Of a stretch of DNA of 64,000 bases, positions 50,212-59,963 are shown piece after piece; position 1 is the stretch's first letter, and each line of letters begins with the position of its first letter. Made by a program: the position numbers and the translations under genes. The notes beneath the pieces were generated by a model. The model had not been told where the DNA came from, searched no databases, and worked only from the letters and a program-made list of their open reading frames with translations. The DNA is from Rhodovulum sp. P5 (lineage in GTDB: Bacteria > Pseudomonadota > Alphaproteobacteria > Rhodobacterales > Rhodobacteraceae): NCBI RefSeq assembly GCF_002079305.1, contig NZ_CP015039.1, positions 3,829,501-3,893,500 of the forward strand, read 5' to 3'.

Positions 50212-51297
50212 ATGGATCGTCGTTCATTTCTGAAAAATTCTGCGCTGGGCGGCTCGGCGGCCGCTGCGGGCACGCTGGCCGCGCCCGCCTATGCGCAGGG
50301 CAAGCGTACCCTGACCATGGTCACCACATGGGGCCGCGGGCTGGCCGGTGTGCATGACGCGGCGCAATACTGCGCCGATGGCATCACCGCCGTGACCGAC
50401 GGCCAACTGACCGTCGAACTCAAGGCCGCAGGCGAACTTGTGGGTGCCTTCGAAGTCTTCGACGCCGTGTCGTCGGGTCAGGCCGACATGTATCACGCGG
50501 TCGACTACTACTTCCTCGGCCAGCATCCGGCGCTGTCTTTCTTCAGCCAGATCCCGTTCGGCATGACCTTCCAGGAATATGCCAACTGGTTCTATCACGA
50601 CGGCGGCCGCGATCTGGCCGACGAGCTTTACAGCATCTTCGGTCTGAAATGCTTCCCGGCCGGCAATACCGGCCCGCAGGCGGGCGGCTGGTTCGCTCGT
50701 GAAATCACCGGCCCGGAAGATTTCCAGGGCCTGAAGTTCCGGATGCCGGGGCAGGGTGGCAAGGTGCTGGGCAAGCTGGGCGCATCGGTCCAGAACCTGC
50801 CCGGTTCGGAAGTGTACCAGGCGCTGGCCTCCGGCGCGATCGAGGGGACCGAGTGGATCGGCCCCTGGGCCGACGAGAAGGCCGGTTTCCAGGAGATCAC
50901 CAAGATCTACTACACCGCCGGTTTCCACGAGCCGGGTCCGAACCTCAACCTCACGCTCAACCTCGATGTCTGGGAAGACCTGACGCCCGCGCAGCAAGTC
51001 GCGGTGGAGCAGGTGTCGAGCGCCTGCAACGTCTGGAACATGTCGCAGTTCATGGCCAACAACTCGGCCGCGCTGCAACGTCTGCGGGCGGGTGGCGTCA
51101 CCGTTCTGGAGTTCCCGGTGTCGGTCTGGGATGCGTTCGGCGTTGCCGCCAAGGAAGTGGCAGAGGAGCCGATGGACGACGACCTCTACAAGACGTGCTA
51201 CGACAGCTACATGGCGTCGATGAAAAGCTCCGCCGGGTGGAACAGCCGGTCTCAGGCGATCTTCACCCAGCAGCGCGACCGTATCATGGGGCTGTAA
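50212..51297 (+). CDS. TRAP transporter substrate-binding protein (TakP-like, 2-oxo acids)
   Basis: 361 residues from ATG 50212, which gives a twin-arginine signal (MDRRSFLKNSALGGSAAAAG then APAYAQ). DctP-family features include ITAVTDGQLTVELKAAGELV, FEVFDAVSSGQADMYHAVDY, FAREITGPEDFQGLKFRMPG, AIEGTEWIGPWADEKAGFQE and YYTAGFHEPGPNLNLTLNLD. The last two closely follow the TakP/COG4663 group that binds pyruvate and other 2-oxo acids. Its position beside ilvIH, which consumes pyruvate, fits but does not prove this. It is first in the TRAP operon. Confidence 0.85.
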   Translation: MDRRSFLKNSALGGSAAAAGTLAAPAYAQGKRTLTMVTTWGRGLAGVHDAAQYCADGITAVTDGQLTVELKAAGELVGAFEVFDAVSSGQADMYHAVDYYFLGQHPALSFFSQIPFGMTFQEYANWFYHDGGRDLADELYSIFGLKCFPAGNTGPQAGGWFAREITGPEDFQGLKFRMPGQGGKVLGKLGASVQNLPGSEVYQALASGAIEGTEWIGPWADEKAGFQEITKIYYTAGFHEPGPNLNLTLNLDVWEDLTPAQQVAVEQVSSACNVWNMSQFMANNSAALQRLRAGGVTVLEFPVSVWDAFGVAAKEVAEEPMDDDLYKTCYDSYMASMKSSAGWNSRSQAIFTQQRDRIMGL

Positions 51298-51317
51298 GCA
51301 CCGGATCGTAACAACAA

Positions 51318-51344
51318 GGATGCGCCCCCGCACAGGGCGCATCC
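51318..51344 (+). other. intercistronic hairpin between TRAP binding protein and dctQ
   Basis: GGATGCGCCC-CCGCACA-GGGCGCATCC is a perfect 10-bp stem without a T run, just after the binding-protein stop. It parallels the ugpB/ugpA hairpin. Confidence 0.75.
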
Positions 51345-51472
51345 CCCAGCCGGAACCTTTCGGCCGGACGCCATTTACCCACCGGGAGGAGGGGCGGCAG
51401 ACCGGCAGACAGGTCCCCGCGACATGAAATCGCCGATCCTGCCCACCGGGGGCGGCGCAAGGGGGGAAAGGG

Positions 51473-52366
51473 ATGCTCGACGGCATTCTGTGGGTCTTTC
51501 AGAATATCGGCCTGGCCTTCTACCACTTCGACTATGCGGTGACGCATCCCGGGCTGTGGCTGGATTGGTCCGACAAGCAGGCGATCATGCGCTTCGTCTA
51601 TTACGGCGGCTCGACGGAGTTCTTCTTCGTCGTGTTCACCGCGTTCCTGATGCTGACGGCACTGGGCATATGGCGACGGTCGATCATGTGGGGCGCGGTG
51701 CGCGTGCTTGAAGGCTTCGCCAACTCCGTGGGCCGCGTGGTGGCCTGGGCCGGTCTTCTGATGGTTCTGCAGCAGGTGATGATCGTCTTCCTGCAACGCA
51801 TCTTCCGCGTCGCCGAGATCGAGCTTGGGCCGTTCGGCTATTCCTTCGCCAAGGACCTGTCCTGGTGGGGGGAGGAACTGAAGCTTTACAACGCGATGAT
51901 CGTGGCGCTGTGCGTGACCTACACCTTCGTGCAGTCGGGCCATGTGCGGGTCGATCTGGTCTATTCGGCGGTCGGGCACCGGGCGAAACGCGTGATCGAC
52001 ATGTTCGGCTCTCTGTTCTTCATGATGCCGATGGCGGTGCTGATCTGGATGTATGCGTGGTTCTTCATGTGGCGCCACCTGATCACGCCGAAACCCTCTG
52101 CCTCCGACAGTATCGAGCGGTTGTTGATGAAGGCCCGCGCGGTGCGCTGGAATGTCGAGACCATCGGGTTCTCGCCCAACGGGTTCAACGGGTATTTCCT
52201 GTTCAAGGTGCTGCTGGTTGCCCTTGCGGGCCTGATTTTCCTGCAGGCCATCGCGTTCTTCTACCGCTCCTTCCTCGAAATGGTCGAGGGGGAGGACAGC
52301 GTCGGAAAATACCTCGACCGGGACAGCCTTGGCGCCGGTGAAGAAGCCTATGAAGGCACGCATTAA
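51473..52366 (+). CDS. TRAP transporter small permease (DctQ), long form
   Basis: 297 residues, against about 170-200 for ordinary DctQ; the length matches the COG4665-type small subunit that accompanies TakP-like binding proteins. Membrane spans include YGGSTEFFFVVFTAFLMLTA, VVAWAGLLMVLQQVMIVFL, LYNAMIVALCVTYTFVQSGH, FFMMPMAVLIWMYAWFFMW and LFKVLLVALAGLIFLQAIAF. The VRVDLVYSAVGHRAKRVIDM segment is the conserved DctQ loop. GGGGGGAAAGGG precedes the ATG. Confidence 0.88.
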   Translation: MLDGILWVFQNIGLAFYHFDYAVTHPGLWLDWSDKQAIMRFVYYGGSTEFFFVVFTAFLMLTALGIWRRSIMWGAVRVLEGFANSVGRVVAWAGLLMVLQQVMIVFLQRIFRVAEIELGPFGYSFAKDLSWWGEELKLYNAMIVALCVTYTFVQSGHVRVDLVYSAVGHRAKRVIDMFGSLFFMMPMAVLIWMYAWFFMWRHLITPKPSASDSIERLLMKARAVRWNVETIGFSPNGFNGYFLFKVLLVALAGLIFLQAIAFFYRSFLEMVEGEDSVGKYLDRDSLGAGEEAYEGTH

Positions 52367-52383
52367 AGGGGCTGGGCATAGTC

Positions 52384-54744
52384 ATGCTTTTCGGACTTGA
52401 TGGCATCGAGATCGGCCTGATCATCGTCTTTCTCTGCCTCTTCAGCGGGATCCTGTCGGGCTTCCCGGTGGCCTTCGCCATCGGCGGGTCGGCCATCATT
52501 TCCTTCGGTGTCATCGCCAGCCTCGACAGTGCCGGTCTGCTCATGCATCAGGCGATCGACACCGGCAGCGCGGCCTATAACGCGCTGATCGCGCAAGGGC
52601 TGCACCCCGACGCGATATCGCATTTCCGATACCCCGACCTGCCGACATATGAGGAACCGCTGTTCCCCCGCGGGTGGGAGGTCGCGCTTGACCGGAACAT
52701 CAGCTTCATCGTGAACCGCATCAACGAACGCGTGCTTGCGGGCCAGTCGATCGAGACGCTGCTGGCGGTGCTGATGTTCGTGCTGATGGGCATCACGCTG
52801 GAACGGTCCAAGATCGCCAATGACCTGCTGACGACGATGGCGCGGGTCTTCGGGCCGCTGCCGGGCGGTCTGGCCGTGTCGGTCGTTGTCGTGGGGGCGT
52901 TCCTTGCGGCCTCCACCGGGATCGTGGGGGCGACGGTGGTCACCATGGGGCTGCTCAGCCTGCCCACCATGTTACGCAACAAGTATTCGCCGGAACTGGC
53001 CACGGGGGTGATCGCAGCCTCCGGCACGCTGGGGCAGATCATCCCACCCTCGATCGTGATCGTCCTGCTGGGCACGCTGGCCGGGGACCTCTACGCCACC
53101 GCGCAGGAACAACGGGCGCAGATCGCGGGCTGTTCCGACGCGCTGACCTATCTGGGAGAGGCCGCGGTCGTCTCGGTCGGTACGCTGTTTCAGGCAGCGA
53201 TCCTGCCGGGGATCCTGCTGGCGGTGCTCTATGGTGTCTACGCCTTCGGTTATGCGCTTCTCAACCCGTCCAAGGCCCCGCCGGTTGTTGCCGCGGGCGC
53301 GCAGGCCGGGGACCGCGGGTCGCGCAAGGCGGCGCTGACATGGCTTCTGGGCGTGCCGGTCGCGCTCATCGCCGCGGCGACGATGGCGACATGGGTCGGC
53401 TTTGCGGGCAGTCAGGACATCACGGTTTCCAGCTTCTCGGAACGGGGGCAGGGCGCCGTCCTGCGCACCAACGTGTCCGAACAGTGCCAGGCCTCGATGA
53501 TCGAGTTGCACGGGCAGGAGAAATGGGATCTTGCCGTCCGGCAGCAGCAGGCGCTTGAGGCGTCCGGCGCGGCGATCGAGTCCCGTGAACTGACCGCCGA
53601 AGAGATCGAGGCCGCGCGGGCCGACAAGATCGCGAATGCGGCACCTGTCTCTACCCCGGTTCTGATCGGGTTCATGCTTCTGGCCCTGATCCTCGCCTTT
53701 TCCCGCGGGATCGTTCCGACGGCCGGCACGCGGCCGCTGATCGTCGGCGCGGCGGGGGTCTTGCTGGCCTTTGCCGTCGATGCCCTGTTCATCACGCCCC
53801 TGACGACGCCGGGCACCGCGTTCCTGCTGTTGGCCGTGCCGCTTGCGATCACGCTTTACGGTGTCCGCTATGCGGTGGGTCTTCTGGGCCATTCAGAGCT
53901 TTTGCGGGTGGTGTTCCCGCCGCTTGTGCTGATCGTGGCGGTGCTCGGTTCCATCCTTGGGGGCATCACCAACCCCACACCCGCCGCGGCGCTGGGCGCG
54001 GGCGGGGCGCTGATGCTGGCCGCCTATCGCAAGCTGAGCGAGGAACAGGGATCGGGCAAGCTGATCATCTGGGCGTCCTTTTCCATCGTGATCATGATCC
54101 TTGTCGGCGTGAATTTCGATTTGCGGGTGCATCGCGAAACCGTGCCGGTGGAAGACTGGATCGCCTTCCTTGTCGCGCAGGGTGCATACCACTTCGCGAT
54201 GCTGGGGATCCTCTATTCCTGCTTCGTGCTGTTGCGTTCGGGCGTGCTGGCCCCGGTGGTGCGGGAAACTGCCAAGGTCACGTCGATGGTGTTCACGATC
54301 CTGATCGGGTCGCAGCTTCTGAACCTCGTCGTGATTTCCTTCGGCGGCGAACACTACATCCAGCAATTCCTGCGCAGCTTCGACAACGAGTTCACGGTAT
54401 TCCTGCTGGTGATGCTGGTGCTTTTCGTGCTGGGCTTCGTGCTGGATTTCCTTGAGATCATCTACATCGTGGTGCCCATCGTCGGCCCGGTGATCTATGG
54501 CGGCACGTTCGACCCGAAATGGGTGACGATCATGATCGCGGTCAACCTGCAGACCAGCTTCCTGACACCGCCCTTCGGCTTTGCGCTGTTCTACCTGCGC
54601 GGCGTGGCACCCAAGGAGGTCACGACGATGCATATCTATCGCGGCATCGTTCCCTTCGTGCTGATCCAGGTGCTGGGGCTGGCGATCCTGTGGTATTTCC
54701 CCGACATCGTGACCATCGTGCCCAGCCTGCTGCCGAACGGCTAA
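52384..54744 (+). CDS. TRAP transporter large permease (DctM), extended form
   Basis: 786 residues, nearly twice a standard DctM (about 430). Family segments are present: FSGILSGFPVAFAIGGSAII at the N-terminus, FLAASTGIVGATVVTMGLLS, GVIAASGTLGQIIPPSIVIV and, near the end, NLQTSFLTPPFGFALFYLRG. In between are a long non-membrane stretch at about 350-420 (QGAVLRTNVSEQCQASMIEL onward, presumably periplasmic) and about six additional spans. With the long DctQ this is the COG4664-type large subunit. It forms the sodium-coupled channel for the substrate delivered by the binding protein. Confidence 0.85.
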   Translation: MLFGLDGIEIGLIIVFLCLFSGILSGFPVAFAIGGSAIISFGVIASLDSAGLLMHQAIDTGSAAYNALIAQGLHPDAISHFRYPDLPTYEEPLFPRGWEVALDRNISFIVNRINERVLAGQSIETLLAVLMFVLMGITLERSKIANDLLTTMARVFGPLPGGLAVSVVVVGAFLAASTGIVGATVVTMGLLSLPTMLRNKYSPELATGVIAASGTLGQIIPPSIVIVLLGTLAGDLYATAQEQRAQIAGCSDALTYLGEAAVVSVGTLFQAAILPGILLAVLYGVYAFGYALLNPSKAPPVVAAGAQAGDRGSRKAALTWLLGVPVALIAAATMATWVGFAGSQDITVSSFSERGQGAVLRTNVSEQCQASMIELHGQEKWDLAVRQQQALEASGAAIESRELTAEEIEAARADKIANAAPVSTPVLIGFMLLALILAFSRGIVPTAGTRPLIVGAAGVLLAFAVDALFITPLTTPGTAFLLLAVPLAITLYGVRYAVGLLGHSELLRVVFPPLVLIVAVLGSILGGITNPTPAAALGAGGALMLAAYRKLSEEQGSGKLIIWASFSIVIMILVGVNFDLRVHRETVPVEDWIAFLVAQGAYHFAMLGILYSCFVLLRSGVLAPVVRETAKVTSMVFTILIGSQLLNLVVISFGGEHYIQQFLRSFDNEFTVFLLVMLVLFVLGFVLDFLEIIYIVVPIVGPVIYGGTFDPKWVTIMIAVNLQTSFLTPPFGFALFYLRGVAPKEVTTMHIYRGIVPFVLIQVLGLAILWYFPDIVTIVPSLLPNG

Positions 54745-54844
54745 GGCGCGCCAATCCGCGGGCTGGCGCGGGGCGTGATCCTGCCACAAGATGACCGGTT
54801 CAGCCGGCCATCAGGGCGCTGACGGGTCTGTCGTAACGTTTGGG

Positions 54845-55681
54845 TCAGCCCTTCGTCGGCCGCGTATCCGGCAGGGTGATCTTGGCCACCTGTTCGGCAA
54901 TCGGGGCGACCGACAGCGGGTGGGTTTCGCCGTTGTGGGACTCGGCGTCGCCGATGTCCTGCCATGCGCCGTTCTTGTAGATCTCCAGCGCGTCGAAGTT
55001 CGACTTGTAGCCCATCTTCGGGCTGCCCGGCACCCAGTAGCCCAGGTAGACGTAAGGCAGGTTGGCCTCCCGCGCGATCTCGATATGGTCGAGGATCACA
55101 TGGGTGCCGACCGACCGGCTTGCCCTTTCGGGTTCGTAGAAGGAATAGACCATCGACAGCCCGTCATCGAGGATATCGGTCAGGCTGACGGCCACCAGCG
55201 GGCGGTGGCGGCTGCCCTCGGGCGGATCGGCGCTGTATTCCACGACGCGCGAACGCACCGGGGTTTCCTCGATCATCGCGGCGAATTCGAAGATGTCCAT
55301 GTCGGCCATCCCGCCATCGGCGTGACGACTGTCGAGATAGCGGCGGAACAGCGTGTATTGTTCCTCCGTTGCCCAGGGGGAACTGGCCTGCCGTTTCAGG
55401 TCGGAATTGCGGTTGCGGGCCTTGCGCTGGCTGCGCGTGGGTTTGAAATCCGCCACCCGGATCCGGGCCGACAGGCAGGCGGTGCAATCCGCGCAGGCCG
55501 GCCGGTAAAGCACGTTCTGGGACCGCCGGAACCCCTGCTTGGACAGGGAGTCATTCAGCGTTTCGGACGTGTCCCCCTGCAATGCGGTGAAAAGCTTCCG
55601 CTCCATCCGTCGGGGCAGATAAGGGCAGGGTTGTGGCGCAGTCACATAGAACTGCGGCGCGAGCGGGAGCGTGTGGCGCAT
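54845..55681 (-). CDS. bpt: aspartate/glutamate leucyltransferase (Bpt)
   Basis: 278 residues. N-terminal [19 protein letters not shown] and [20 protein letters not shown] are the conserved Cys-containing acceptor-site segments, and the GNAT-like C-terminal part has [20 protein letters not shown] and [20 protein letters not shown]. It transfers Leu from Leu-tRNA to N-terminal Asp/Glu, marking proteins for ClpAP (N-degron pathway). Monocistronic. Eukaryotic ATE1-type arginyltransferases share the fold, but bacterial members of this form act with Leu. Confidence 0.92.
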   Translation of the reverse strand: MRHTLPLAPQFYVTAPQPCPYLPRRMERKLFTALQGDTSETLNDSLSKQGFRRSQNVLYRPACADCTACLSARIRVADFKPTRSQRKARNRNSDLKRQASSPWATEEQYTLFRRYLDSRHADGGMADMDIFEFAAMIEETPVRSRVVEYSADPPEGSRHRPLVAVSLTDILDDGLSMVYSFYEPERASRSVGTHVILDHIEIAREANLPYVYLGYWVPGSPKMGYKSNFDALEIYKNGAWQDIGDAESHNGETHPLSVAPIAEQVAKITLPDTRPTKG

Positions 55682-55751
55682 GGCAAAAATCGGTCATTCC
55701 AGTGTTACGAATACGCTAACACCGGCTTTGCCGCCCGCCAAGTCCGTTCGC

Positions 55752-56210
55752 TCATGTTGTGGCGGGACGGTTAATGGCTGCCGTCCCAAGAATATGGTCG
55801 CCAAGGCCCTGGGCCCGCGCCCCCGTAAGCATGAGGATGATGGAGACCAATTGCGGCAGCACAAGGGCCAGACTGGCCGAATAGATCAGCGTATGTATGG
55901 CAGCGGTCGCCGTATCCAGCCGTTCGCCACGGGCATTGCGCATCTCGATGGACACAAGGCGCATCCCCCATGTGGCCGATCCGCGGGCCAGCGTCACCGT
56001 GCGATAGGCGAAGGCCACCAGAACGCTGAGGGCGGGCAGAAAGAAGATCGCCGTGAAGGCGGTGAAGGGCACGGCCAGAAGCGACAGCACAAGGATGACG
56101 ATCATGTCGAAGATCCACGCCACGAACCGCTTGGTCGGGACGTTTGCATAGAATTCGGCGTGGCTGTCGGGGTCGGGCAGGCCCCAGTAGGGATCGGATA
56201 TGTGAGACAT
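55752..56210 (-). CDS. RDD-family membrane protein
   Basis: 152 residues. RFVAWIFDMIVILVLSLLAV supplies the Arg and Asp of the RDD signature in the first span. Further spans are FTAIFFLPALSVLVAFAYRT and IYSASLALVLPQLVSIILML. GSATWGMRLVSIEMRNARGE is the typical middle loop. The transport or structural role is unknown. Confidence 0.85.
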   Translation of the reverse strand: MSHISDPYWGLPDPDSHAEFYANVPTKRFVAWIFDMIVILVLSLLAVPFTAFTAIFFLPALSVLVAFAYRTVTLARGSATWGMRLVSIEMRNARGERLDTATAAIHTLIYSASLALVLPQLVSIILMLTGARAQGLGDHILGTAAINRPATT

Positions 56211-56290
56211 GGCTTTAAGGTAGGCAGGCTCTGATGCAATGAAAGGGGGACACGCCGGCGAAGGGGGCCGGCGTGTCGGTGGGGCGGGCG

Positions 56291-56683
56291 TCAGGCCTCC
56301 GCGGGGGTTTCGCGGGCGCGACGGGCGCGGTCTTCCATGAACTGGTCGAACTCGGCCTTGTCCTTGGCCTGGCGCAGCCGTTCAAGGAACTCTTCGAACG
56401 CGTGCTGTTCATCCTCCAGCCGTTTCAGCGTTTCGGCCTTGTAGGCGTCGAAGGCGCTGTTGCCGCTGCTGCGGAATGCGTGTTGCGCGTGGCGGAAACG
56501 GCTGTGGCGGGATTTGCAGGAACCGGTGAACATGCGTTTGCTCCAGATCAGATAGGCAAGAAGGGCAAGCCCGATGGGCCAGAAGAAGATGAAGGCGAGC
56601 ACGAGGGCGGCGATCCACGCGCCCTTGCCGCGCTCGTCCAACCAGCTTTCGGCCCGGCCGGGCCAGGTGGCGACGGAAGACAT
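56291..56683 (-). CDS. DUF2852 small membrane protein
   Basis: 130 residues. One long hydrophobic segment (GAWIAALVLAFIFFWPIGLA then LLAYLIWSKRM) is followed by a charged helical tail predicted to be coiled coil (SAFDAYKAETLKRLEDEQHA, FEEFLERLRQAKDKAEFDQF). This matches the DUF2852 pattern common in alphaproteobacteria. The upstream region (56684-56800) contains GTGAA/TTCAC repeats (TTATGTGAATGCTTTTCACATG), possibly an operator. Function unknown. Confidence 0.75.
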   Translation of the reverse strand: MSSVATWPGRAESWLDERGKGAWIAALVLAFIFFWPIGLALLAYLIWSKRMFTGSCKSRHSRFRHAQHAFRSSGNSAFDAYKAETLKRLEDEQHAFEEFLERLRQAKDKAEFDQFMEDRARRARETPAEA

Positions 56684-56885
56684 GATGTTACTCCTCGGGG
56701 TCGGTCGGCTTTATGTGAATGCTTTTCACATGACATGAGATTGGCATGGGGTGGGGCCGGTTCAAGGCGAGATGTAAAATATATTCACATTTTCTTCCGG
56801 CCCCGTCCGCGGGTGGCGTCGGCCGGGGGCGACCTCTGCCGACAAGGCCGTTGACCGCCCGGCAATGCCCCGGCATCACTGCTGC

Positions 56886-59690
56886 ATGAGTTTTGCATCG
56901 CGCCTGACCCGAACCCCCATCGCCCATGATACGGACCGTGCGACCGAAGCCGCCGCACGATTTGCCAGCCAACCGCCAGAGGTCCTGGCCCTGTTGACCG
57001 GTACGGCCGGATGCAGCCCCTATCTGTGGGCCCTGATGACGCGTGAGGCGGAGTGGATCGAACCGGCACTGGCCGAGGACCCCGACAGCGCCTTTGCGAC
57101 CCTGATGGCCGATGTCGCCACACTGCCGCTGGAGGGGCTGAAAACCGGGCTCAGGGTCGCCAAACGCCGCGCCGCCCTATTGATCGCGCTGGCCGATCTG
57201 GGGGGCGTCTGGCCGCTGGAACGGGTGACGGCGGCCCTGACGGATTTTGCCGATCTCTGCGTCGACACCACCATCAAGCGTCTGGTCGCGGCGGAAATCG
57301 CCCGGGGCAAACTGCCCGGCCAGACCGAGGACGATGCCGCGACGGCGGGGGGCATGGTCGCGCTGGCGATGGGCAAGCAGGGGGCCCATGAACTCAACTA
57401 TTCTTCGGACATCGACCTGATCGTCCTGTTCGACCAGGACCGGTTCGACGAGGCCGACTTTCACGAGGCGCGCAGCGTCTTCATCAAGGTCACGCGCCGG
57501 ATGACGTCGCTGTTGTCGGAACTGACGGGGGAGGGCTACGTCTTTCGGACCGACCTGCGGCTGCGCCCCGATGCGTCGGTAACGCCCGTCTGCATGTCGA
57601 TGGAGGCGGCCGAACGGTATTACGAAAGCCTTGGCCGCACATGGGAACGCGCGGCCCATATCAAGGCGCGGCCCTGTGCGGGGGATATTCAGGCGGGCTG
57701 GGACTATCTCGATCGCCTGCGTCCCTTCGTCTGGCGCAAGCATCTCGACTTCGCCGCGATTCAGGACGCCCATGACATGCGGATGCGCATCCGCTCTCAC
57801 AAGGGTTTGCACGGGCCGATCACGCTGCCGGGGCACAACATGAAACTGGGCCGTGGCGGGATACGGGAGATCGAGTTCTTCACCCAGACCCGCCAGCTCA
57901 TCGCCGGCGGGCGGGACCCGGAGTTGCGGGTGCGTGGCACACTCGACGGTCTTGCCGTTCTGTCGGCCAAGGGCTGGATCCCGTCCGATGTGGCCCAGCG
58001 GCTGACAGAGGACTACCGCGCCCATCGCGAGGTCGAACACCGGTTGCAGATGGTCAACGATGCCCAGACCCATGTCCTGCCCGGCACGGATGACGGTCTT
58101 GACCGGATCGCGCATTTCACGGGGGAAGGCGACGTTCGGCAGTGGCGGCAAACGCTCACCGCGCGGCTGACCCGCGTGCATGAATTGACCGAGGATTTCT
58201 TTGCGCCGGACAAGGCCGACCGCGAAACCGTGACCCTGCCGAAAGAGGCCGAGAGTGTCGTGGAGGCCTGGCCGCACTATCCCTGCTGCCGGACGGCGCG
58301 GGCGCGCGAGATCCTCAAACGGCTGAAGCCGGACCTGTTCGGGCGGCTGTCGCGCGCCCCGCGCCCGGTGGAGGCGTTCGTGGCCTTCGACGGGTTTCTC
58401 AAGGGGCTGCCCGCCGGGGTGCAGCTCTTCTCGCTGTTCGAGGCCAATCCGCACCTGATCGACCTGATCATCGACATCACCAGCGTCTCGCCCGATCTGG
58501 CCCAGTACCTGTCGCGCAATGCCCGCGTTCTGGATGTCGTGATCGCGGGCACCTTTTTCGAGGACTGGCCGGGCAAGGCGGCGCTGCACGACGACCTGTC
58601 CAAGCGGTTGTCCGCGATCGGGCACTATGAGGGTCAGCTTGACGCCGCGCGGGGCTGGGCCAAGGAATGGCATTTCCGCATCGGGGTGCATTTCCTGCGC
58701 GGGCTGATCGATGCCGAAACCGCCGGGGCCGAATATGCCGATCTGGCAGAGGCGGTGCTGTCCGCCCTGTGGCCGGTCGTGGTCGGGAATTTCGCGGCCA
58801 AGCATGGCGACCCGCCGGGCAAGGGGGCCGTGGTTCTGGGCATGGGCTCGCTCGGCGCGGGGCAGTTGACGGCGAAGTCCGATCTCGATCTCATCGTGAT
58901 CTACGATGCCGACGGGGTGGAGCAGTCCGAAGGCCGCCGCCCGCTGGCTTCGCGCACCTATTACGCCCGTCTCACCCAGGCGTTGGTGACGGCCCTGACC
59001 GCCGCGATGAGCGAGGGCAAGCTTTACGAGGTCGACATGCGCTTGCGCCCCTCGGGCAACCAGGGGCCGGTGGCGACATCGATCCAGAGTTTCCGCAACT
59101 ACCAATTGGACGAAGCCTGGACATGGGAGCACCTGGCCATGACCCGCGCGCGCCCCGTGGCGGGCGACGCGGCCGTGACGGCAGAGGTGGAGGCGTTCCG
59201 GCGTGATCTGCTGCGCCAGAAGGCGGACATTGAGAAAACCCTTTCCGGCATTGTCGACATGCGCCAGCGGCTGGCCGAAGCCAAACCCGCGAAGTCGGCA
59301 TGGGACGGCAAGCAGGGGCCGGGCCGGGGGCAGGATATCGAACTGATCGCCTCGGCCGCCGCCCTGATCGCGGCCAGCCCCGCCACATCGGTGCCCGACC
59401 AGCTTGCCGCCGGGGTGGCGGCCGGATGGCTGCACCCGCCCGAGGCCGACACGCTGCTGGAGGCCTACCGGTTGCTGCGCAAGGTGCAGGGGGCGGCCAA
59501 GCTGATCTCTGACCGGCCGCTCGACCCCGCGACGCTGGGTGACAGCGGCCTGACTTTCCTGCTGCGGGGGACAGGGGCAGAAAGCGCCGAGGCGTTGGAG
59601 ACCCTGTTGAACGACGCGCGCGCCCGGGCCGCCGGGATGATCGAAACGGTGATCGCACGGGGCCCAGTCGGGGGGCAGGATGCGGATTGA
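56886..59690 (+). CDS. glnE: glutamine synthetase adenylyltransferase/adenylyl-removing enzyme
   Basis: 934 residues from ATG 56886; the start at 56865 would add only a Cys/His stub. There are two nucleotidyltransferase domains: the N-terminal adenylyl-removase with NYSSDIDLIVLFDQDRFDEA, and the C-terminal adenylylase with LTAKSDLDLIVIYDADGVEQ. Each has the paired Asp of the G-x-S-D-x-D motif. LGRGGIREIEFFTQTRQLIA is another family hallmark. It switches glutamine synthetase off and on according to PII state. Full length, intact. The 842-codon antisense ORF is a shadow. Confidence 0.95.
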   Translation: MSFASRLTRTPIAHDTDRATEAAARFASQPPEVLALLTGTAGCSPYLWALMTREAEWIEPALAEDPDSAFATLMADVATLPLEGLKTGLRVAKRRAALLIALADLGGVWPLERVTAALTDFADLCVDTTIKRLVAAEIARGKLPGQTEDDAATAGGMVALAMGKQGAHELNYSSDIDLIVLFDQDRFDEADFHEARSVFIKVTRRMTSLLSELTGEGYVFRTDLRLRPDASVTPVCMSMEAAERYYESLGRTWERAAHIKARPCAGDIQAGWDYLDRLRPFVWRKHLDFAAIQDAHDMRMRIRSHKGLHGPITLPGHNMKLGRGGIREIEFFTQTRQLIAGGRDPELRVRGTLDGLAVLSAKGWIPSDVAQRLTEDYRAHREVEHRLQMVNDAQTHVLPGTDDGLDRIAHFTGEGDVRQWRQTLTARLTRVHELTEDFFAPDKADRETVTLPKEAESVVEAWPHYPCCRTARAREILKRLKPDLFGRLSRAPRPVEAFVAFDGFLKGLPAGVQLFSLFEANPHLIDLIIDITSVSPDLAQYLSRNARVLDVVIAGTFFEDWPGKAALHDDLSKRLSAIGHYEGQLDAARGWAKEWHFRIGVHFLRGLIDAETAGAEYADLAEAVLSALWPVVVGNFAAKHGDPPGKGAVVLGMGSLGAGQLTAKSDLDLIVIYDADGVEQSEGRRPLASRTYYARLTQALVTALTAAMSEGKLYEVDMRLRPSGNQGPVATSIQSFRNYQLDEAWTWEHLAMTRARPVAGDAAVTAEVEAFRRDLLRQKADIEKTLSGIVDMRQRLAEAKPAKSAWDGKQGPGRGQDIELIASAAALIAASPATSVPDQLAAGVAAGWLHPPEADTLLEAYRLLRKVQGAAKLISDRPLDPATLGDSGLTFLLRGTGAESAEALETLLNDARARAAGMIETVIARGPVGGQDAD

Positions 59691-59946
59691 GGACGCCGAC
59701 CCCAAGGGCCTGATCCGGGAATCCTATCGCATCGAAGGCTTGGGCGAGGTCGAATGCCGGTCGATCTTCTTCGACTGGTCGCTGGACCTGCCCGCCACGA
59801 CAGATGCAAGGCGCGCGATCAAGCGGCTGCTGGCCGAATACGGGCGCGACACCGCCGATCACCCGATGACGGCTGTCCTGCGGTCCGGCCTTGACGCGGC
59901 CCCCAGGCCGCGGCGGCGGGGTGGGGCGGCAGGACGCAGGAACTAG
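59680..59946 (+). CDS. small conserved hypothetical protein after glnE
   Basis: 88 residues, overlapping the glnE end by 11 bases. It reads MRIEDADPKGLIRESYRIEG and ECRSIFFDWSLDLPATTDAR, with a basic tail RPRRRGGAAGRRN. No domain is named with confidence. The translational overlap and non-random composition argue that it is real and co-expressed with glnE. Confidence 0.7.
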   Translation: MRIEDADPKGLIRESYRIEGLGEVECRSIFFDWSLDLPATTDARRAIKRLLAEYGRDTADHPMTAVLRSGLDAAPRPRRRGGAAGRRN

Positions 59947-59963
59947 ACCGCTTGCCCGGCGCG

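Noticed and set aside
57177-59705. 842-codon minus-strand frame
   Set aside because: It is antisense to glnE, which has both catalytic domains intact.
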